DNA of 64,000 bases from Petunia secreta (lineage: Eukaryota > Streptophyta > Magnoliopsida > Solanales > Solanaceae). The position numbers and the translations under genes were made by a program. Positions 8,407 through 19,141 of the stretch are shown here, one piece after another. The stretch is from the NCBI GenBank assembly GCA_029990175.1, contig JARKIP010000035.1, positions 37,276,001-37,340,000 on the forward strand, read 5' to 3'. The notes under the pieces were generated by a model. The model saw nothing but the letters and a program-made list of their open reading frames with translations. It was not told where the DNA came from and did not search any database. Every line of letters begins with the position of its first letter. Positions within the stretch are counted from its first letter, which is position 1.

Positions 8407-11055
8407 GCCGTGCCCGTGATCCTCGTTCCAAAGAAGGATGGCACTTGGAGGATGTGTGTGGATTGTCGCGCGGTCAACAAGATCACGGTAAAGTATCGAC
8501 ATCCCATACCTCGTTTGGATGATATGTTGGATGAGCTTAGTGGTTCTAGTGTCTTTTCTAAAATAGACCTTAGGTCCGGCTACCATCAAATCCGGATGAA
8601 ACCCGGGGATGAATGGAAAACCGCATTCAAGACCAAGTTTGGTCTATATGAATGGTTGGTGATGCCCTTCGGCCTCTCCAACGCACCTAGCACTTTCATG
8701 AGATTAATGAACCACGTGCTTAAGCCATTCATCAACAAATTCGTGGTCGTCTACTTTGATGACATATTGATTTATAGCAAGTCAATAGACGACCATGTGG
8801 GCCACTTGAGTCAAGTGCTTGAAGTGCTACGAGCCGAAAAGCTCTATGCCAACTTTAAGAAGTGTGCCTTTTGTGTTGAAAAGGTTGTCTTTTTGGGCTT
8901 TGTTGTTAGTGCCAATGGTGTGGAAGTTGATGAGTCCAAAGTTGAAGCCATTAGAGATTGGCCTACTCCTACCACCGTTTCTCATGTGAGGAGTTTCCAT
9001 GGCCTTGCTAGTTTCTATCGGCGCTTTGTTAGAGACTTTAGCACCATTGCCGCACCACTCACCGAGTTGGTGAAGAAAGATAAACCCTTTGTGTGGGGAG
9101 AGCCTCAAGAGAGAGCTTTCCAAGAATTGAAAGGTAGGTTGAGTACCGCCCCCTTACTACAATTGCCCGACTTCGGGAAAGCTTTTGAGGTTGAATGTGA
9201 TGCCTCGGGGGTGGGAATTGGGGGTGTCCTCATGCAAGAAGGGAAGCCCGTTGCCTACTTTAGTGAGAAGTTGAAGGGCGCAACCTTGAATTACTCTACG
9301 TATGACAAGGAGTTGTATGCCCTCGTGAGAGCTTTAGCCCATTGGCAACACTATCTATGGCCTCGGGAATTCGTGATCAAGAGTGACCATGAGTCACTCA
9401 AGCATCTAAGAGGTCAAGAAAAGTTGAACAAGAGACATGCCAAGTGGGTAGAGTTCGTGGAGTCCTTTCCTTATGTAATTCATTACAAAAGGGGTAAGGA
9501 CAATGTTGTGGCCGATGCGCTTTCAAGAAAATTCGCTCTTGCCACCACTCTCGCTTCTAGACTTGTGGGTTTTGAGAGTATCAAGGCATTGTACACTCAT
9601 GACCCAAAGCTCAAGAGCATTCATGATGCTCTAGTGAGTGGGGGAAGGGTAGAGAAATACCAATGGGTAGACGGCTACATTTTCAAGCATGGGCGAGTGT
9701 GTGTCCCCGAGTCCTCTTGGAGAGATGTGCTAGTGCAAGAAGCACATTGCGGGGGTTTGATGGGCCACTTTGGGGTGGATAAGACTATGGCCATACTTAA
9801 AGAGCAATTCCATTGGCCAAAAATGAGGCCTCTTGTGGAGCGATTTTGCAATGCTTGCTTGGATTGCAAGAGGGCCAAGTCTAGATCCAACAACCAAGGA
9901 CTATACACTCCTTTGCCCATTCCTACTAGTCCGTGGGTTGATCTTTCTATGGATTTTGTTATGGCTTTACCCCGGACTAGAGGAGGACACGATAGCATTT
10001 TTGTTGTCGTTGACCGTTTCTCCAAAATGGCTCACTTCATTCCGTGCAAAAAGACTAATGATGCCCAACATGTAGCTTCCTTGTTTATTGATCATGTCTT
10101 GAAATTGCATGGGGTGCCTCGCACCATTGTAAGTGATAGGGACTCCAAGTTCCTTAGCCATTTTTGGAAGTGTTTGTGGGGTGCTCTTGGCACCAAGTTG
10201 CTCTTCTCCACGTCCCACCACCCTCAAACCGATGGACAAACCGAGGTGGTGAACCGGACTTTGGGAGCTCTACTTCGAGCTATGACCAAAGGAAAGGCCG
10301 GGACTTGGATTGATAAGCTACCACTCATGGAGTTTGCATATAACCGCACTTTACATCGCATGATTGGTATGACTCCATTTGAGTGTGTTTATGGTTTTAA
10401 CCCATTGATTCCTCTTGATCTTACCCCTTTGCCAAGGGATATGGTTGTTGATTTTGAAGGTAAAGCTCGGGCCAAAGCATTGCTTGAACTTCATGCCAAG
10501 GCGCGGAAGACTTTAGAAGAGGCCTATGAGAAGATAGCAACCAAGAAAAACAAAGGAAGAAAGAAGGTGGACTTCAAGAAGGGAGATTGGGTATGGGTGC
10601 ACTTCCGCAAGGAACGATTTCCAAACCAAAGGAAGGGGAAGTCGGCACCAAGGGGCGATGGACCATTCCAAGTGTTGTCCAAGATCAACAACAATGCATA
10701 CGTGATAGATTTGCCCGGTGAGTATAATGTGTCGACTACTTTCAATGTTAGTGACTTGACTTCTTTTGATGTAGGTGATGATACCTTGGAGGAGGACGCC
10801 TCAATTTCGAGGACGAAATCTTCTCAAGAAGGGGAGGATGATGCAACCCAAATTGCATCGAGACCATTCACTCGAAGTCAAGCCAAGGATATACAAGACG
10901 CTCACCTACACTTGGTTTGGAGAGGCGTGGATGAAACGAGCTCGGGAGGGGACTTAAAGACAATGCATTGGAGCTCAATCCATGTGGAAACAGGGCAGGA
11001 AACAGTGCAAGAAGCAGGGGAGCAAAACAGGGCAAAAACAGGGGAGATCTGCTGA
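8407..11055 (+). CDS. Element C pol: RT, RNase H, integrase (5' truncated by B)
   Basis: Open for 882 codons with no internal stop. RT opens at VPVILVPKKDGTWRMCVD and has the catalytic YFDD at about 8752-8763. RNase H follows (FEVECDASG, about 9187; ADALSRKF, about 9510). The integrase zinc finger (HCGG...CNACLDC, about 9745-9870) precedes the D-D-E core: SMDF (about 9950), VSDRD (about 10132), TEVVNR (about 10243). The GPF segment (PRGDGPFQVL) lies near 10650. No chromodomain is recognisable. The frame crosses the PPT and ends 217 bp inside the 3' LTR, where it encodes the PFTRSQAK tail. The N-terminal part of the polyprotein is outside the window. Confidence 0.9.
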   Translation, partial: AVPVILVPKKDGTWRMCVDCRAVNKITVKYRHPIPRLDDMLDELSGSSVFSKIDLRSGYHQIRMKPGDEWKTAFKTKFGLYEWLVMPFGLSNAPSTFMRLMNHVLKPFINKFVVVYFDDILIYSKSIDDHVGHLSQVLEVLRAEKLYANFKKCAFCVEKVVFLGFVVSANGVEVDESKVEAIRDWPTPTTVSHVRSFHGLASFYRRFVRDFSTIAAPLTELVKKDKPFVWGEPQERAFQELKGRLSTAPLLQLPDFGKAFEVECDASGVGIGGVLMQEGKPVAYFSEKLKGATLNYSTYDKELYALVRALAHWQHYLWPREFVIKSDHESLKHLRGQEKLNKRHAKWVEFVESFPYVIHYKRGKDNVVADALSRKFALATTLASRLVGFESIKALYTHDPKLKSIHDALVSGGRVEKYQWVDGYIFKHGRVCVPESSWRDVLVQEAHCGGLMGHFGVDKTMAILKEQFHWPKMRPLVERFCNACLDCKRAKSRSNNQGLYTPLPIPTSPWVDLSMDFVMALPRTRGGHDSIFVVVDRFSKMAHFIPCKKTNDAQHVASLFIDHVLKLHGVPRTIVSDRDSKFLSHFWKCLWGALGTKLLFSTSHHPQTDGQTEVVNRTLGALLRAMTKGKAGTWIDKLPLMEFAYNRTLHRMIGMTPFECVYGFNPLIPLDLTPLPRDMVVDFEGKARAKALLELHAKARKTLEEAYEKIATKKNKGRKKVDFKKGDWVWVHFRKERFPNQRKGKSAPRGDGPFQVLSKINNNAYVIDLPGEYNVSTTFNVSDLTSFDVGDDTLEEDASISRTKSSQEGEDDATQIASRPFTRSQAKDIQDAHLHLVWRGVDETSSGGDLKTMHWSSIHVETGQETVQEAGEQNRAKTGEIC
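10826..10838 (+). other. Element C polypurine tract inside the pol frame
   Basis: AAGAAGGGGAGGA abuts the 3' LTR and is translated as part of SSQEGEDD. The ATTTCGAGGACGAAAT hairpin lies just upstream. Confidence 0.85.
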
Positions 11056-11587
11056 GCTTACTGCCTGAGAACGGAAACTTGTTCTTCGCGATCGCGTCAT
11101 CACCTTCGCGATCGCGTAGAGTTACTATTTTGTCTGCGCGACCGCGCCAAGCCGCGCGCTATCGCGAGCTTCAGCTTTCGAGTCCCCTGCGCGATCGCAT
11201 ATACTCTAGCGCGATCGCGAAGAGGACTTGAGTAGCAGCGGACCAGAACCTAGGAAATATTGTAATGAGGTGCTATAAATGCCCTCTTTCATCATTTATT
11301 GCTTTTTACCTTACTTTGAACAAAAAACATTAAATGAGCAATGCTCTTGAACCTTGTAACCCTTTTGGCTTGAAATCAATTGGATGAATCCAAGTTGTTC
11401 TTCAATCCGTCTTCGATCATTCTATTTGCTCGAGCCTCGTGACTCTTGAGGATAGTTGCATAGTGTTAGGTGATTCTTTCCAATCGTTTGGGGTGTAACG
11501 GAACTAGTTCTTCGTTGCTACTCGAACTTTAGTGTAAGTCTCGTCTCGCTTTTATCTTTTATCGCTTTCGTATTTTCGATTGCATCA
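10839..11587 (+). repeat. Element C 3' LTR
   Basis: A 749-bp LTR, TGATGCAACCC...TTGCATCA. Its first 217 bp also encode the C-terminus of pol. GCGATCGCG palindromes at 11086-11221, TATAAAT at 11274-11280, and the GAGGATAGTTGCATAG block near 11447. Confidence 0.9.
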
Positions 11588-11589
11588 AT

Positions 11590-12966
11590 GAAGCACATTG
11601 CGGGGGACTCATGGGACATTTTGGCACAAGAAAGACTTTGGCCATTCTTCAAGAACAATTCCATTGGCCAAAGATGAGGGTGCATGTGGAAAAGTTTTGC
11701 GCTAATTGCCTTGAGTGCAAGCGAGCCAAATCTAAAGCCCACCCTCATGGGTTGTATACCCCTCTCCCCGTACCTACTAGTCCATGGTTGGATATCTCAA
11801 TGGATTTTGTGATGGGATTACCAAGGACTAGAGGGGGCCATGATAGCATTTATGTTGTTGTGGATAGGTTTTCCAAAATGGCTCATTTCATTCCATGCAA
11901 GAAATGTGATGATGCACAGCATGTGGCAACTTTGTTTATTGAAAATGTCTTGAAGTTGCATGGTGTGCCTCAAACTATAGTGAGTGATAGGGACACTAAG
12001 TTCCTAAGTCATTTTTGGAGGTGTTTATGGGGTGCTTTAGGCACCAAGCTCTTGTTCTCCACGTCCCACCACCCCCAAACCGATGGGCAAACGGAAGTGG
12101 TAAACCGAACCTTGGGTGCTCTTCTTAGAGCCATGACTCGAGGCAAGGCCGGGACTTGGATTGATCGTTTACCTCTTGTGGAGTTTGCCTACAATCGCAC
12201 ATTGCATAGCATGATAGGCATGACTCCATTCGAGTGTGTTTATGGATTTAACCCCTTGATTCCCCTTGATCTAACCCCTTTGCCAAGGGAAATGGTTGTT
12301 AATTTTGAAGGTAAAGCTAGAGCCAAGGCTTTGGTTGAACTCCATGCAAAGGCGAAGAAGAACTTGGAGGAAGCTTATGCTAAGGTTGCCGCCAAGAAGA
12401 ACAAAGGACGCAAGAAGGTGGAACTCAAGAAGGGTGACTATGTGTGGGTGCACTTCCGGAAAGAAAGGTTTCCAAACCTTAGGAAAGGGAAGTTGGCACC
12501 CCGAGGAGATGGCCCATTCCAAGTGCTCTCGAAGATAAACAACAATGCCTATGTGGTCGACTTGCCAAGTGAGTATCAAGTTTCTAATACTTTCAATGTT
12601 AGTGACTTGGTTCCTTTGAATGTAGGTGATGAAGAGGCTGTGCTTAATGATGAAGAGGTCGTGGATGATGCCTCGATTTCGAGGACGAAATCTTCTCAAG
12701 AAGGGGAGGATGATAAGACCCAAACCCCCTCAAGACCCTTCACTCGGAGTCAAGCCAAGTTGATCCAAGACACCCATCTTCATTTGATATGGAAGGGTAC
12801 GGAAGAAGGCTCCAAGACCAACTTGAAGACTATACTTTGGTGTGCCATGGACGGGGAACCTTCTAGTACACTTGTCGAGGCATCCGGGGCACTTTTGGAA
12901 GCAACTCAAGAGGCCACAGCACCAGGCGGACCGCCTACTCCACTAGGCCGGCCGCCTAGTTTTTGA
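11590..12966 (+). CDS. Element D integrase, C-terminal part of pol (truncated by C)
   Basis: Open frame beginning in the integrase zinc-binding region (EAHCGGLMGHFG) and running through CANCLEC, the D-D-E core (SMDF about 11800, VSDRD about 11983, TEVVNR about 12094), PRGDGPFQVL (about 12505) and the PFTRSQAK tail. The last 256 bp lie within the 3' LTR. Nearly identical to the integrase of element E. No chromodomain is seen. Confidence 0.9.
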   Translation, partial: EAHCGGLMGHFGTRKTLAILQEQFHWPKMRVHVEKFCANCLECKRAKSKAHPHGLYTPLPVPTSPWLDISMDFVMGLPRTRGGHDSIYVVVDRFSKMAHFIPCKKCDDAQHVATLFIENVLKLHGVPQTIVSDRDTKFLSHFWRCLWGALGTKLLFSTSHHPQTDGQTEVVNRTLGALLRAMTRGKAGTWIDRLPLVEFAYNRTLHSMIGMTPFECVYGFNPLIPLDLTPLPREMVVNFEGKARAKALVELHAKAKKNLEEAYAKVAAKKNKGRKKVELKKGDYVWVHFRKERFPNLRKGKLAPRGDGPFQVLSKINNNAYVVDLPSEYQVSNTFNVSDLVPLNVGDEEAVLNDEEVVDDASISRTKSSQEGEDDKTQTPSRPFTRSQAKLIQDTHLHLIWKGTEEGSKTNLKTILWCAMDGEPSSTLVEASGALLEATQEATAPGGPPTPLGRPPSF

Positions 12967-13538
12967 TCACTCTCTGGATCTCACTAGGCGGACCGCCTCT
13001 GTAGGGCTCCCAGACCAGGCGGACCGCCCACTTCTTCAGCATGCCAAGAGTAGGCCGGGCGCCTAGTTGAAGTAGGCTGGGCGCCTACTTTGTGAAGGGG
13101 TGCGGGAATTGCTACTTTTTATGCTATGTTTGGACAAGTATAGCCCTGCGAGGCCTTTAATATTGTAACCCACTTTGGGGGTATTTTTGAGCTTTCATTA
13201 CATGTAAGTGAAGTCTATAAATACTTCACAAACCTATTCAAACCTCAGTCTATCTTGAATTATATGAATGATGAAAAGAAACTATCTCTTGTTTGGAGAA
13301 TCCTTTGCCTTGGTTGCTTGAATTCACTAGTGGAATCTAGTTGAGTCTTGAACCGAAAACCCGATCATTCTATTTGCGAGCCCCAAGTGTGGCTCGAGGG
13401 TAGTTGCATAGTGTAGGTCCTCCTTGACACCGATACGAGGGTATTATAGAACGAGTTCTCCATAGTTACTTCGTAGGGAGTTCGAGTAGTGTCTCGCTCT
13501 TTATCTTTATTTCCGCGTTTCGTTTTTGATTCTTATCA
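12711..13538 (+). repeat. Element D 3' LTR
   Basis: An 828-bp LTR, TGATAAGACCC...TTCTTATCA, preceded by the PPT AAGAAGGGGAGGA (12698-12710). The palindrome array here is AGGCGGACCGCCT and relatives (12926-13090), TATAAATA is at 13216-13223, and the GAGGGTAGTTGCATAG block starts near 13397. Confidence 0.9.
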
Positions 13539-14318
13539 CAACTGCTCAATGTCTCCCTGCAAACCTGCAATCTCCCAATATAAATCACGCCCTGTTTGCT
13601 CTATAGAATGAACATTTTGAAGTGCATGTCCATTCTCAACTACATGCACATTTTGAAGTGCATATCCATTCTCAACTACATGCCGATTTCCCTGTGGGAC
13701 AGACATTTTTTTTCTAAAAGACTGCACAAGCAAGTAAAAAATTTGAGACAAATTTAAGTAATGATTCTATATTCAAAGACTGTATTTATACACAGATACG
13801 CATGCCGCACAACTGCGCCCCTGAAAAATAGGAATGCTAGTAACCAACTCATAACTGCAGACCCCCAATTATTTTGGTGAGATAATTATACTAAGTAATT
13901 ATACCCAGTATGTTAACTAGGGACGCTGGTACTTCATAAGTAAACTCACAGTATTTTGGGCTGGGGGATGAAAACGTATGCTAAAATGCTTTTATACAAA
14001 GTCGCATTATTTTGAACTGGGGCACAAGTACTTAAAAATGCAGAGTCCCAGTATTTTATCATGGGCACAAAGGATTTTTGCCCCCCAACCCACCCACTCC
14101 CAAACATTGGTGCTGGGGGTACAAGTGCTTCATATGTGAACTCACCGTATATAGATATTGGGACTGTTTACCTAGAATTAAAGTATCAGCATCTCTATTT
14201 ATATACTTCAAAAGCTAATAAATAATAACAAACAAACAACATATATAGTATACATACTTCAAAAAATGTGTACATTGCATTGTTTATAAAAAAAATTGTA
14301 AAAAAGATAAATAAAGAT
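13539..14318. other. Old-locus flank with CCCAGTATT/CTGGG repeats
   Basis: No gene seen. From about 13860 to 14160 the DNA carries repeated short motifs such as CAGTATTTTGGGCTGGGGG, GTCGCATTATTTTGAACTGGGG and AGTCCCAGTATTTTATCATG. The same motif set returns at 17225-17430, 38165-38360 and 53741-54190, around and inside the Ulp1-like gene. The 13600-13690 stretch has a roughly 50-bp direct duplication (ATGAACATTTTGAAGTGCAT and a near copy). Confidence 0.6.
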
Positions 14319-15355
14319 TCAAAGAAGTGGCAGCTTTTCATGTCCACAAGCTAATTTCTCATCATGCTCTCCATAATCATCATTCAAATTCTCTGGTGGA
14401 GTTTCATAGCCTTCATCACTCTTTGATCTTTCATGCGTCAGTAGATTAGCAGCAACAATTCTCCTGTAAATACTAATAGCTTCTACTCCCCATTCATATT
14501 TAAACAAATCCTATCCAAGCATGACTAGGTAAGTAAACCTTGTTACAAAGAGACCACAATCTGTGTCTCCTAATTATTTGGGTGCTCTTTGATAAACAAT
14601 ATCAAGTTTCTTGTACGTCGTAACAAAATTAGGATATTTAGTATGAAACTTCATCTCTTTTAGTAGCTGAGATATAGCAATTGCATACATTGCCATCTTG
14701 ATCTTCAGAAAATGTTCATCCCCATCAAAAACTGAATCATAGACATCTATTCTATGATCTTTTATAGAATAAACTCCCAACCAATAATGAGTGCAAGACA
14801 TGAAATCATTAGGATCAACTGAAGACTTCCTAATTGTCATAAAGACTTTTTCCACTTGAGTCCATGCTATGCCACATTGATTAGTAGACCCGTTCACACA
14901 CTCATTGAGGTTATTCTGCGTAGTTCCTCCATACTCTACTAGGAAAAAATATAACTCAATCCTCTCTAAATCCTCCACTATCAAATCATGAATTCTCAAG
15001 ACAACTTTTGCTGGAGGTTTATATTCTTTTTTCTTTTGTTGAGCACGAGTCCTTTTTCCTCCTTTCTTCTTCCCCTTCATTTGTTCAAAATTTTGATCAT
15101 TCTTCCACTCTTTTTCCATTTTATCCTTCTTCTCTTTTATTCTCCTGGTCTTCTCTTCCTTTCCCATATTTTCAAAATAGGATTCAACCTTTGAAAAGAA
15201 TAACGACTCTATAAAAAATCAAAATTCAAGTCTGTCGTTGTGGACATCGCTGAGTAGTTTGTGAAATGATATACATGCTTCTTCCTCAGATAGTACAGTA
15301 TAACATCAACATGCTGCATGATAGAAAAAATCACAAAAACAAAAAAAAAATAGTT

Positions 15356-15428
<73 letters not shown>

Positions 15429-15540
15429 CTACAGAACCAACAACAAAAATAAGCTGTAGAAAACTTCATTGATAGTGCATATCTTCTATCTGCAATCTCT
15501 TTAAACCATGTTTTGCTCTTCACTGAAACAATATATAACT
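14319..15540 (-). pseudogene. Ulp1-like (C48) cysteine protease domain, broken
   Basis: Minus-strand coding remnants in order: WFKEIADRR (about 15510), an intron-like stretch with an AT microsatellite, then DVILYYLRKK (about 15295), a long Lys/Glu-rich stretch, and the catalytic part. His-Trp in HYWLGVYS (codons 14787-14789 and 14781-14783), Asp in IDVYDS (about 14735-14745) and Cys in DTDCGLFV (codon 14556-14558) match the His-Asp-Cys triad of C48 SUMO-type proteases. In-frame stops at 14574-14576 (TAA) and 14511-14513 (TAG) break it; both could be C-to-T changes from Gln codons. Such proteases normally cleave SUMO conjugates, but in plants ULP-like genes are also common cargo of DNA transposons. 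I read this as a decayed member, not a working gene. Confidence 0.65.
15361..15422. repeat. (AT)n microsatellite
   Basis: About 31 uninterrupted AT units, lying in an intron-like gap of the Ulp1-like remnant. Confidence 0.97.
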
Positions 15541-17539
15541 TAATTTATTTTTGTGAATTGATGTCTGCAATTTTGTCATCATAAAGATCATCATCCCTGA
15601 AAAAGTTACACACAACAACATAAACAATACAAAATTACTAATTTAATCTACTACACCCTTTAACTGAATACGCAAAAATTAAAAAAAATTAAATAAAATA
15701 ACTTACACTGCAGGGGCGCTGTTTATATCAGTCACTTTCAAGCCTTTCTTCAACCATTGATCAAAAATTCCCAAACAATTAGACGTGGCATTGACATTAT
15801 GGAAAGGGCATACACGCCTATAAGTAGGCTTCCAATCACCTTTTTTCTTTGCCTGAAAAGGCCTGAATGGAGATAATAAGTGGAGGCTAATCTTACGAAC
15901 CCTATGTCCCCTTCCTAACAGCTCTCCTCCTTGTGGATCATTTGCTGGTTTGTCTGGCAAAACAGCAAAATCCATAACTTCCTTTTTTTTCACAGAACAC
16001 TGTATAGCCGACTATTGTTTAGATGAACACACATCTGCAATATTCCTTGCACACACATCTGTTCCAGCAACCTTTCATTTCTCTGCAAAAATTAACTGTT
16101 CAGGTGTTTTCATGGCTGAATCCAAAGCAGACTCTTGCTCCAATACTACAACAGATGCATCAGCAAGTGTCATAAGTTTTGAATTATCTTTCTCTATTAA
16201 TGTCAATTCTGTACCACCCTTACTTTCTGAGCGATCGATATCCATAGAATCTGTCCTGACACTATCGATCACTGTTGAAGTCTCTTGCGATGGCTGTGAG
16301 AAGCCAAGTGAAAATGAAGGTGCTTCTATGCGGCCAATATTCATGATGCTTTCCCTTGCCTTAACCAACTTTTCAACAATTTTAGGTTTGAGGGGAGATG
16401 CAATATTAAGAGAAGCATCATTATCACGTTCCTTCCTTTTCTTGCTAGAAAATGCTTTCAAAGCCTTTTTTACAGGCGAATGCACAACACCTTCTTTGAG
16501 ACCTTCTTTAGAACCTTCTTGAGAACCTTCATAAATAAAGATAATATATCACACATTTGCCAACAATAAAAAATACAAAATAACTACAAAAAAAGACGTT
16601 TACATACCTACTGGTGTAAAAAAAAAAAAACCAGCTCTGCAAAGCTCACTGACAATCTCAACTTCAAGTCGAACCTCAGCACTGTGCTGCGCTGATTGAC
16701 AGCGTCTTCATTATCAGCTTTAACATTTGTTGCTTCTGTAAAAATAGACAACAACAATACATTACATATGCATAGACAAATGAGTCGCAGTATTTAATAA
16801 TGGCACAAGACACAATATTCATTGACCAACCCACGGGGTATTTTATGCTGGAGTGTGGACCATGCAAATATGAGAGATATTTTCACGTACTAGGAGTCAA
16901 AAATTTTTGATAATCAGCAAGCTTAATTGGTTGAGAACCTTCTTGAGAACCTGCTTGAGAGACTTTAAAAAAAGATAATTTGTTACACATTTTAAACAAC
17001 AAAAATTGGAACACTAATTATTATATAAAAATTACTTTTACATACCTACTGGTGTCCAAATACCAGCTTCAACAAGCTGGTTTACTTCCTTAATTTCTTC
17101 TTCAACCACAACACTTTTCCCATATTCGCCATTATTACCTTCTGTAAAAATAAATAAGCACAATATATTACATTTTCTATAGAAAAAAGAAGTGCCAAAA
17201 CACACATATTAAAATAGATTTCCATTACTATAGACTTCCCAGACATTGGCGCTGGGGCACAAGTACTTCATATGAAAACTCCCAGTATTTGTGCTGGGGG
17301 ACTGTAGTGCTTTGTTATACAAAGTCCCATAATTTAGAACTGGGACACAAGTACTTGTTAAACAAAGAGTCCCGGTATTTTATTATTTGGGACATTAGCA
17401 TCTCATAAAACACAGTATTAGTGCATAATATGTTGCTTGAATCTACCAACAAGTTTTTTTCTTCTTACCATTAACTGTGGAATAAATTTTTTCATCACGA
17501 AGCTGAACATCTGTTGGATTCAAAGATACATCATCATCT
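15541..17539 (-). pseudogene. Ulp1-like gene: linker exons and introns, broken
   Basis: Minus-strand coding-like stretches between the DUF1985-like part and the protease: a Ser/Glu/Lys-rich segment around 16075-16485 (HSPVKKALKAFSSKKRKERD), a segment at 15703-15993 with basic and cysteine-poor composition (ELLGRGHRVRKISLHLLSP), and short exon-like pieces at about 16920-16960, 17050-17150 and 17470-17540. AT-rich introns separate them. Two exon-intron units (about 16500-16800 and 16925-17200) look like copies of one another, both with GAACCTTCTTGAGAACC and CATACCTACTGGTGT. 17225-17430 holds the CCCAGTATT/CTGGG repeats. Exon borders are approximate. Confidence 0.45.
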
Positions 17540-17544
17540 TTAGA

Positions 17545-18336
17545 TGATGTAGGGAAAACCTACGAAAGCGAATAAAGATAAAAGTGAGACGAGACTTACA
17601 CTAAAGTCGAGTAGCAACGGAGAACTTGTTCCGTTACACCCCGAGCGATTGGAAAGAATCACCTAGCACTATGCAACTATCCTCAAGAATCACGTGGTCC
17701 TTGCAAATAGAATGGTCGGGGAGGTTTGAGGTTCAACTTGGAATCGTCCAATTGAAATTCAAGCCAAGAATCAAAGGTTTCAATAGAGAGTATTTCTCTT
17801 GTGTATTGCATTCAAGATTGGTTAAATGAGTTCAAGACCTAATGAAGGCTTTTATAGCCTTCTACAACATGTAATGAAGTGTCTAAAATACCCCTAAGTG
17901 GGTTTAAACAATAGAAGCCACTTAGGGCCAGAGTTGGAATTATACACACAAAATAGTCAAAATTCGGATGGGGTCGTAACAGGGGTAGGCGGTCCGCCCA
18001 CCCCTAGTAGGCGCTCCGCCTTGGCTCAACTTCCTGAGGCCACCAATCAAGGAGGCGGTCTGCCTCTGTGAGGTAGGCGGTCCGCCCCTCCCAAAGTCCA
18101 GAGAGGGTGCAAAGTTTAGGCGGTCCGCCTCTTCAGGTAGGCGGTCCGCCTCTTCCTGAAGCTTCTTGGGGTGTCTCCTTTTGTGTCTCTTGAGCCTTTC
18201 CAAGTGTCCTAGATGGTTCCCCTTCCATGGTGCTCCAATGCATGATCCTCAAGGTTGTTCCGGAGCTTCCATCTTCCTCGTTCAAGCCTCTCCATACCAA
18301 GTGAAGGTGAGCATCATGGATAGCTTTGGCTTGGCT
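17545..18336 (-). repeat. Element I 3' LTR, outer part (split by G)
   Basis: First 792 bp of the left LTR, opening TGATGTAGGG. On the minus strand: palindromes of AGGCGGTCCGCCT type (17983-18161), TATAAAA (17850-17856) and the shared CTCAAG/GTAGTTGC-type block near 17680. It ends in TGGCT (18332-18336), duplicated after G. Confidence 0.9.
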
Positions 18337-19126
18337 TGATAAGACCCGAATTGGAGCACCCAAGAGCCAAGCATGAGAGCACAAAGGATACAAGGCAAGG
18401 GCACCGGAGGAGGGTTCGAGAGTGATTTGGAGTCATGGACTTGAGCGCCAATGAGGGAGGACCGGCTACGGACCAAGGAGGAACACTTAGAGTCCATTTT
18501 GAGCCGTTTCCAAGTCTCCCAGGAAGGAGGCGGACCGCCCATTGGACTAGGCGGACCGCCTAGTTGACTACACCTCTCAGGATCTCTGGCCGCCTACTGC
18601 AGAGGCGGACCGCCCATTTTCCAGGCTGGGCGCCTACTCTGGGCGCCTACTATTCAGGCGGGGCGCCTAGTGTGCTAAAGGCCCATCCGGGTTTCCTACT
18701 TATTTTGAGTGTAATTCCAACTATAGCCCTAAGTGACATGTATTGTTTTGACTAGACTTAGGGGCTATTTAGACATTTTATTTAGAAGTGTGGTGAACCT
18801 ATAAATACCACACTTAGTCATTTATTTGAATTAGCTTGTTTAGATTTGAAGAATAGACTTAGAGTAAGAGAGGCAAGGCCTTCTTCTTTGTAGAAGCTTG
18901 AAGCTTCGGATTATCTCTTGCTTGGGACCTATGGAGATTCGTCACTAGTACGGATTCTTGTATGGTTCGAGTTTCCCTTCCTCTCCCGGATATTCAATTC
19001 ATGGTTTGAATCGTTTGTCCATTCTTTTCTTCTATTTCTGTTCTTCCCATCCCTTACTTTCTTGTTATCTTTGATTATTGCTTCCGCATCATTAGCTTAT
19101 CGCTTCCGCCTATTTGGGTCTTATCA
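18337..19126 (+). repeat. Element G 5' LTR
   Basis: 790 bp, TGATAAGACCCG...GGGTCTTATCA. Palindromes AGGCGGACCGCC and GGGCGCC at 18531-18673; TATAAATA at 18800-18807. The PFTRSQAK-coding segment found at the start of autonomous LTRs is absent. Confidence 0.94.
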
Positions 19127-19129
19127 GTT

Positions 19130-19141
19130 TGGTATCAGAGC
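19130..19141 (+). other. Element G primer binding site (tRNA-iMet)
   Basis: TGGTATCAGAGC, three bases after the 5' LTR. Confidence 0.93.

Larger units (their letters stand above)
8407..11587 (+). mobile_element. Element C: autonomous-type CRM-like Ty3/gypsy element, 3' part
   Basis: The downstream part of a plus-strand element, cut by B within the RT domain; gag, protease and 5' LTR lie left of the window. Visible are RT, RNase H, integrase and the 3' LTR. It is itself inserted in the integrase region of D, with ATGAA (11588-11592) as the expected right target duplication. Its LTR is the closest relative of the A LTR. Confidence 0.88.
11588..13538 (+). mobile_element. Element D: autonomous-type CRM-like element, 3' part
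   Basis: Right end of a plus-strand element whose 5' portion is left of the window; C separates it from that portion. Integrase and 3' LTR are visible. It is inserted in the old Ulp1-like locus; CAACT (13539-13543) is the expected right target duplication. LTR and integrase are of the same family as element E. Confidence 0.87.

Noticed and set aside
10750..11055. Possible chromodomain after integrase
   Set aside because: The segment after PRGDGPFQVL goes directly to the acidic SISRTKSSQEG and PFTRSQAK tail; no aromatic-cage pattern of a chromodomain is visible.
14988..15214. Plus-strand hydrophobic ORFs opposite the ULP-like Lys/Glu stretch
   Set aside because: Antisense reading of a Lys/Glu-rich minus-strand exon gives Phe/Leu-rich nonsense.
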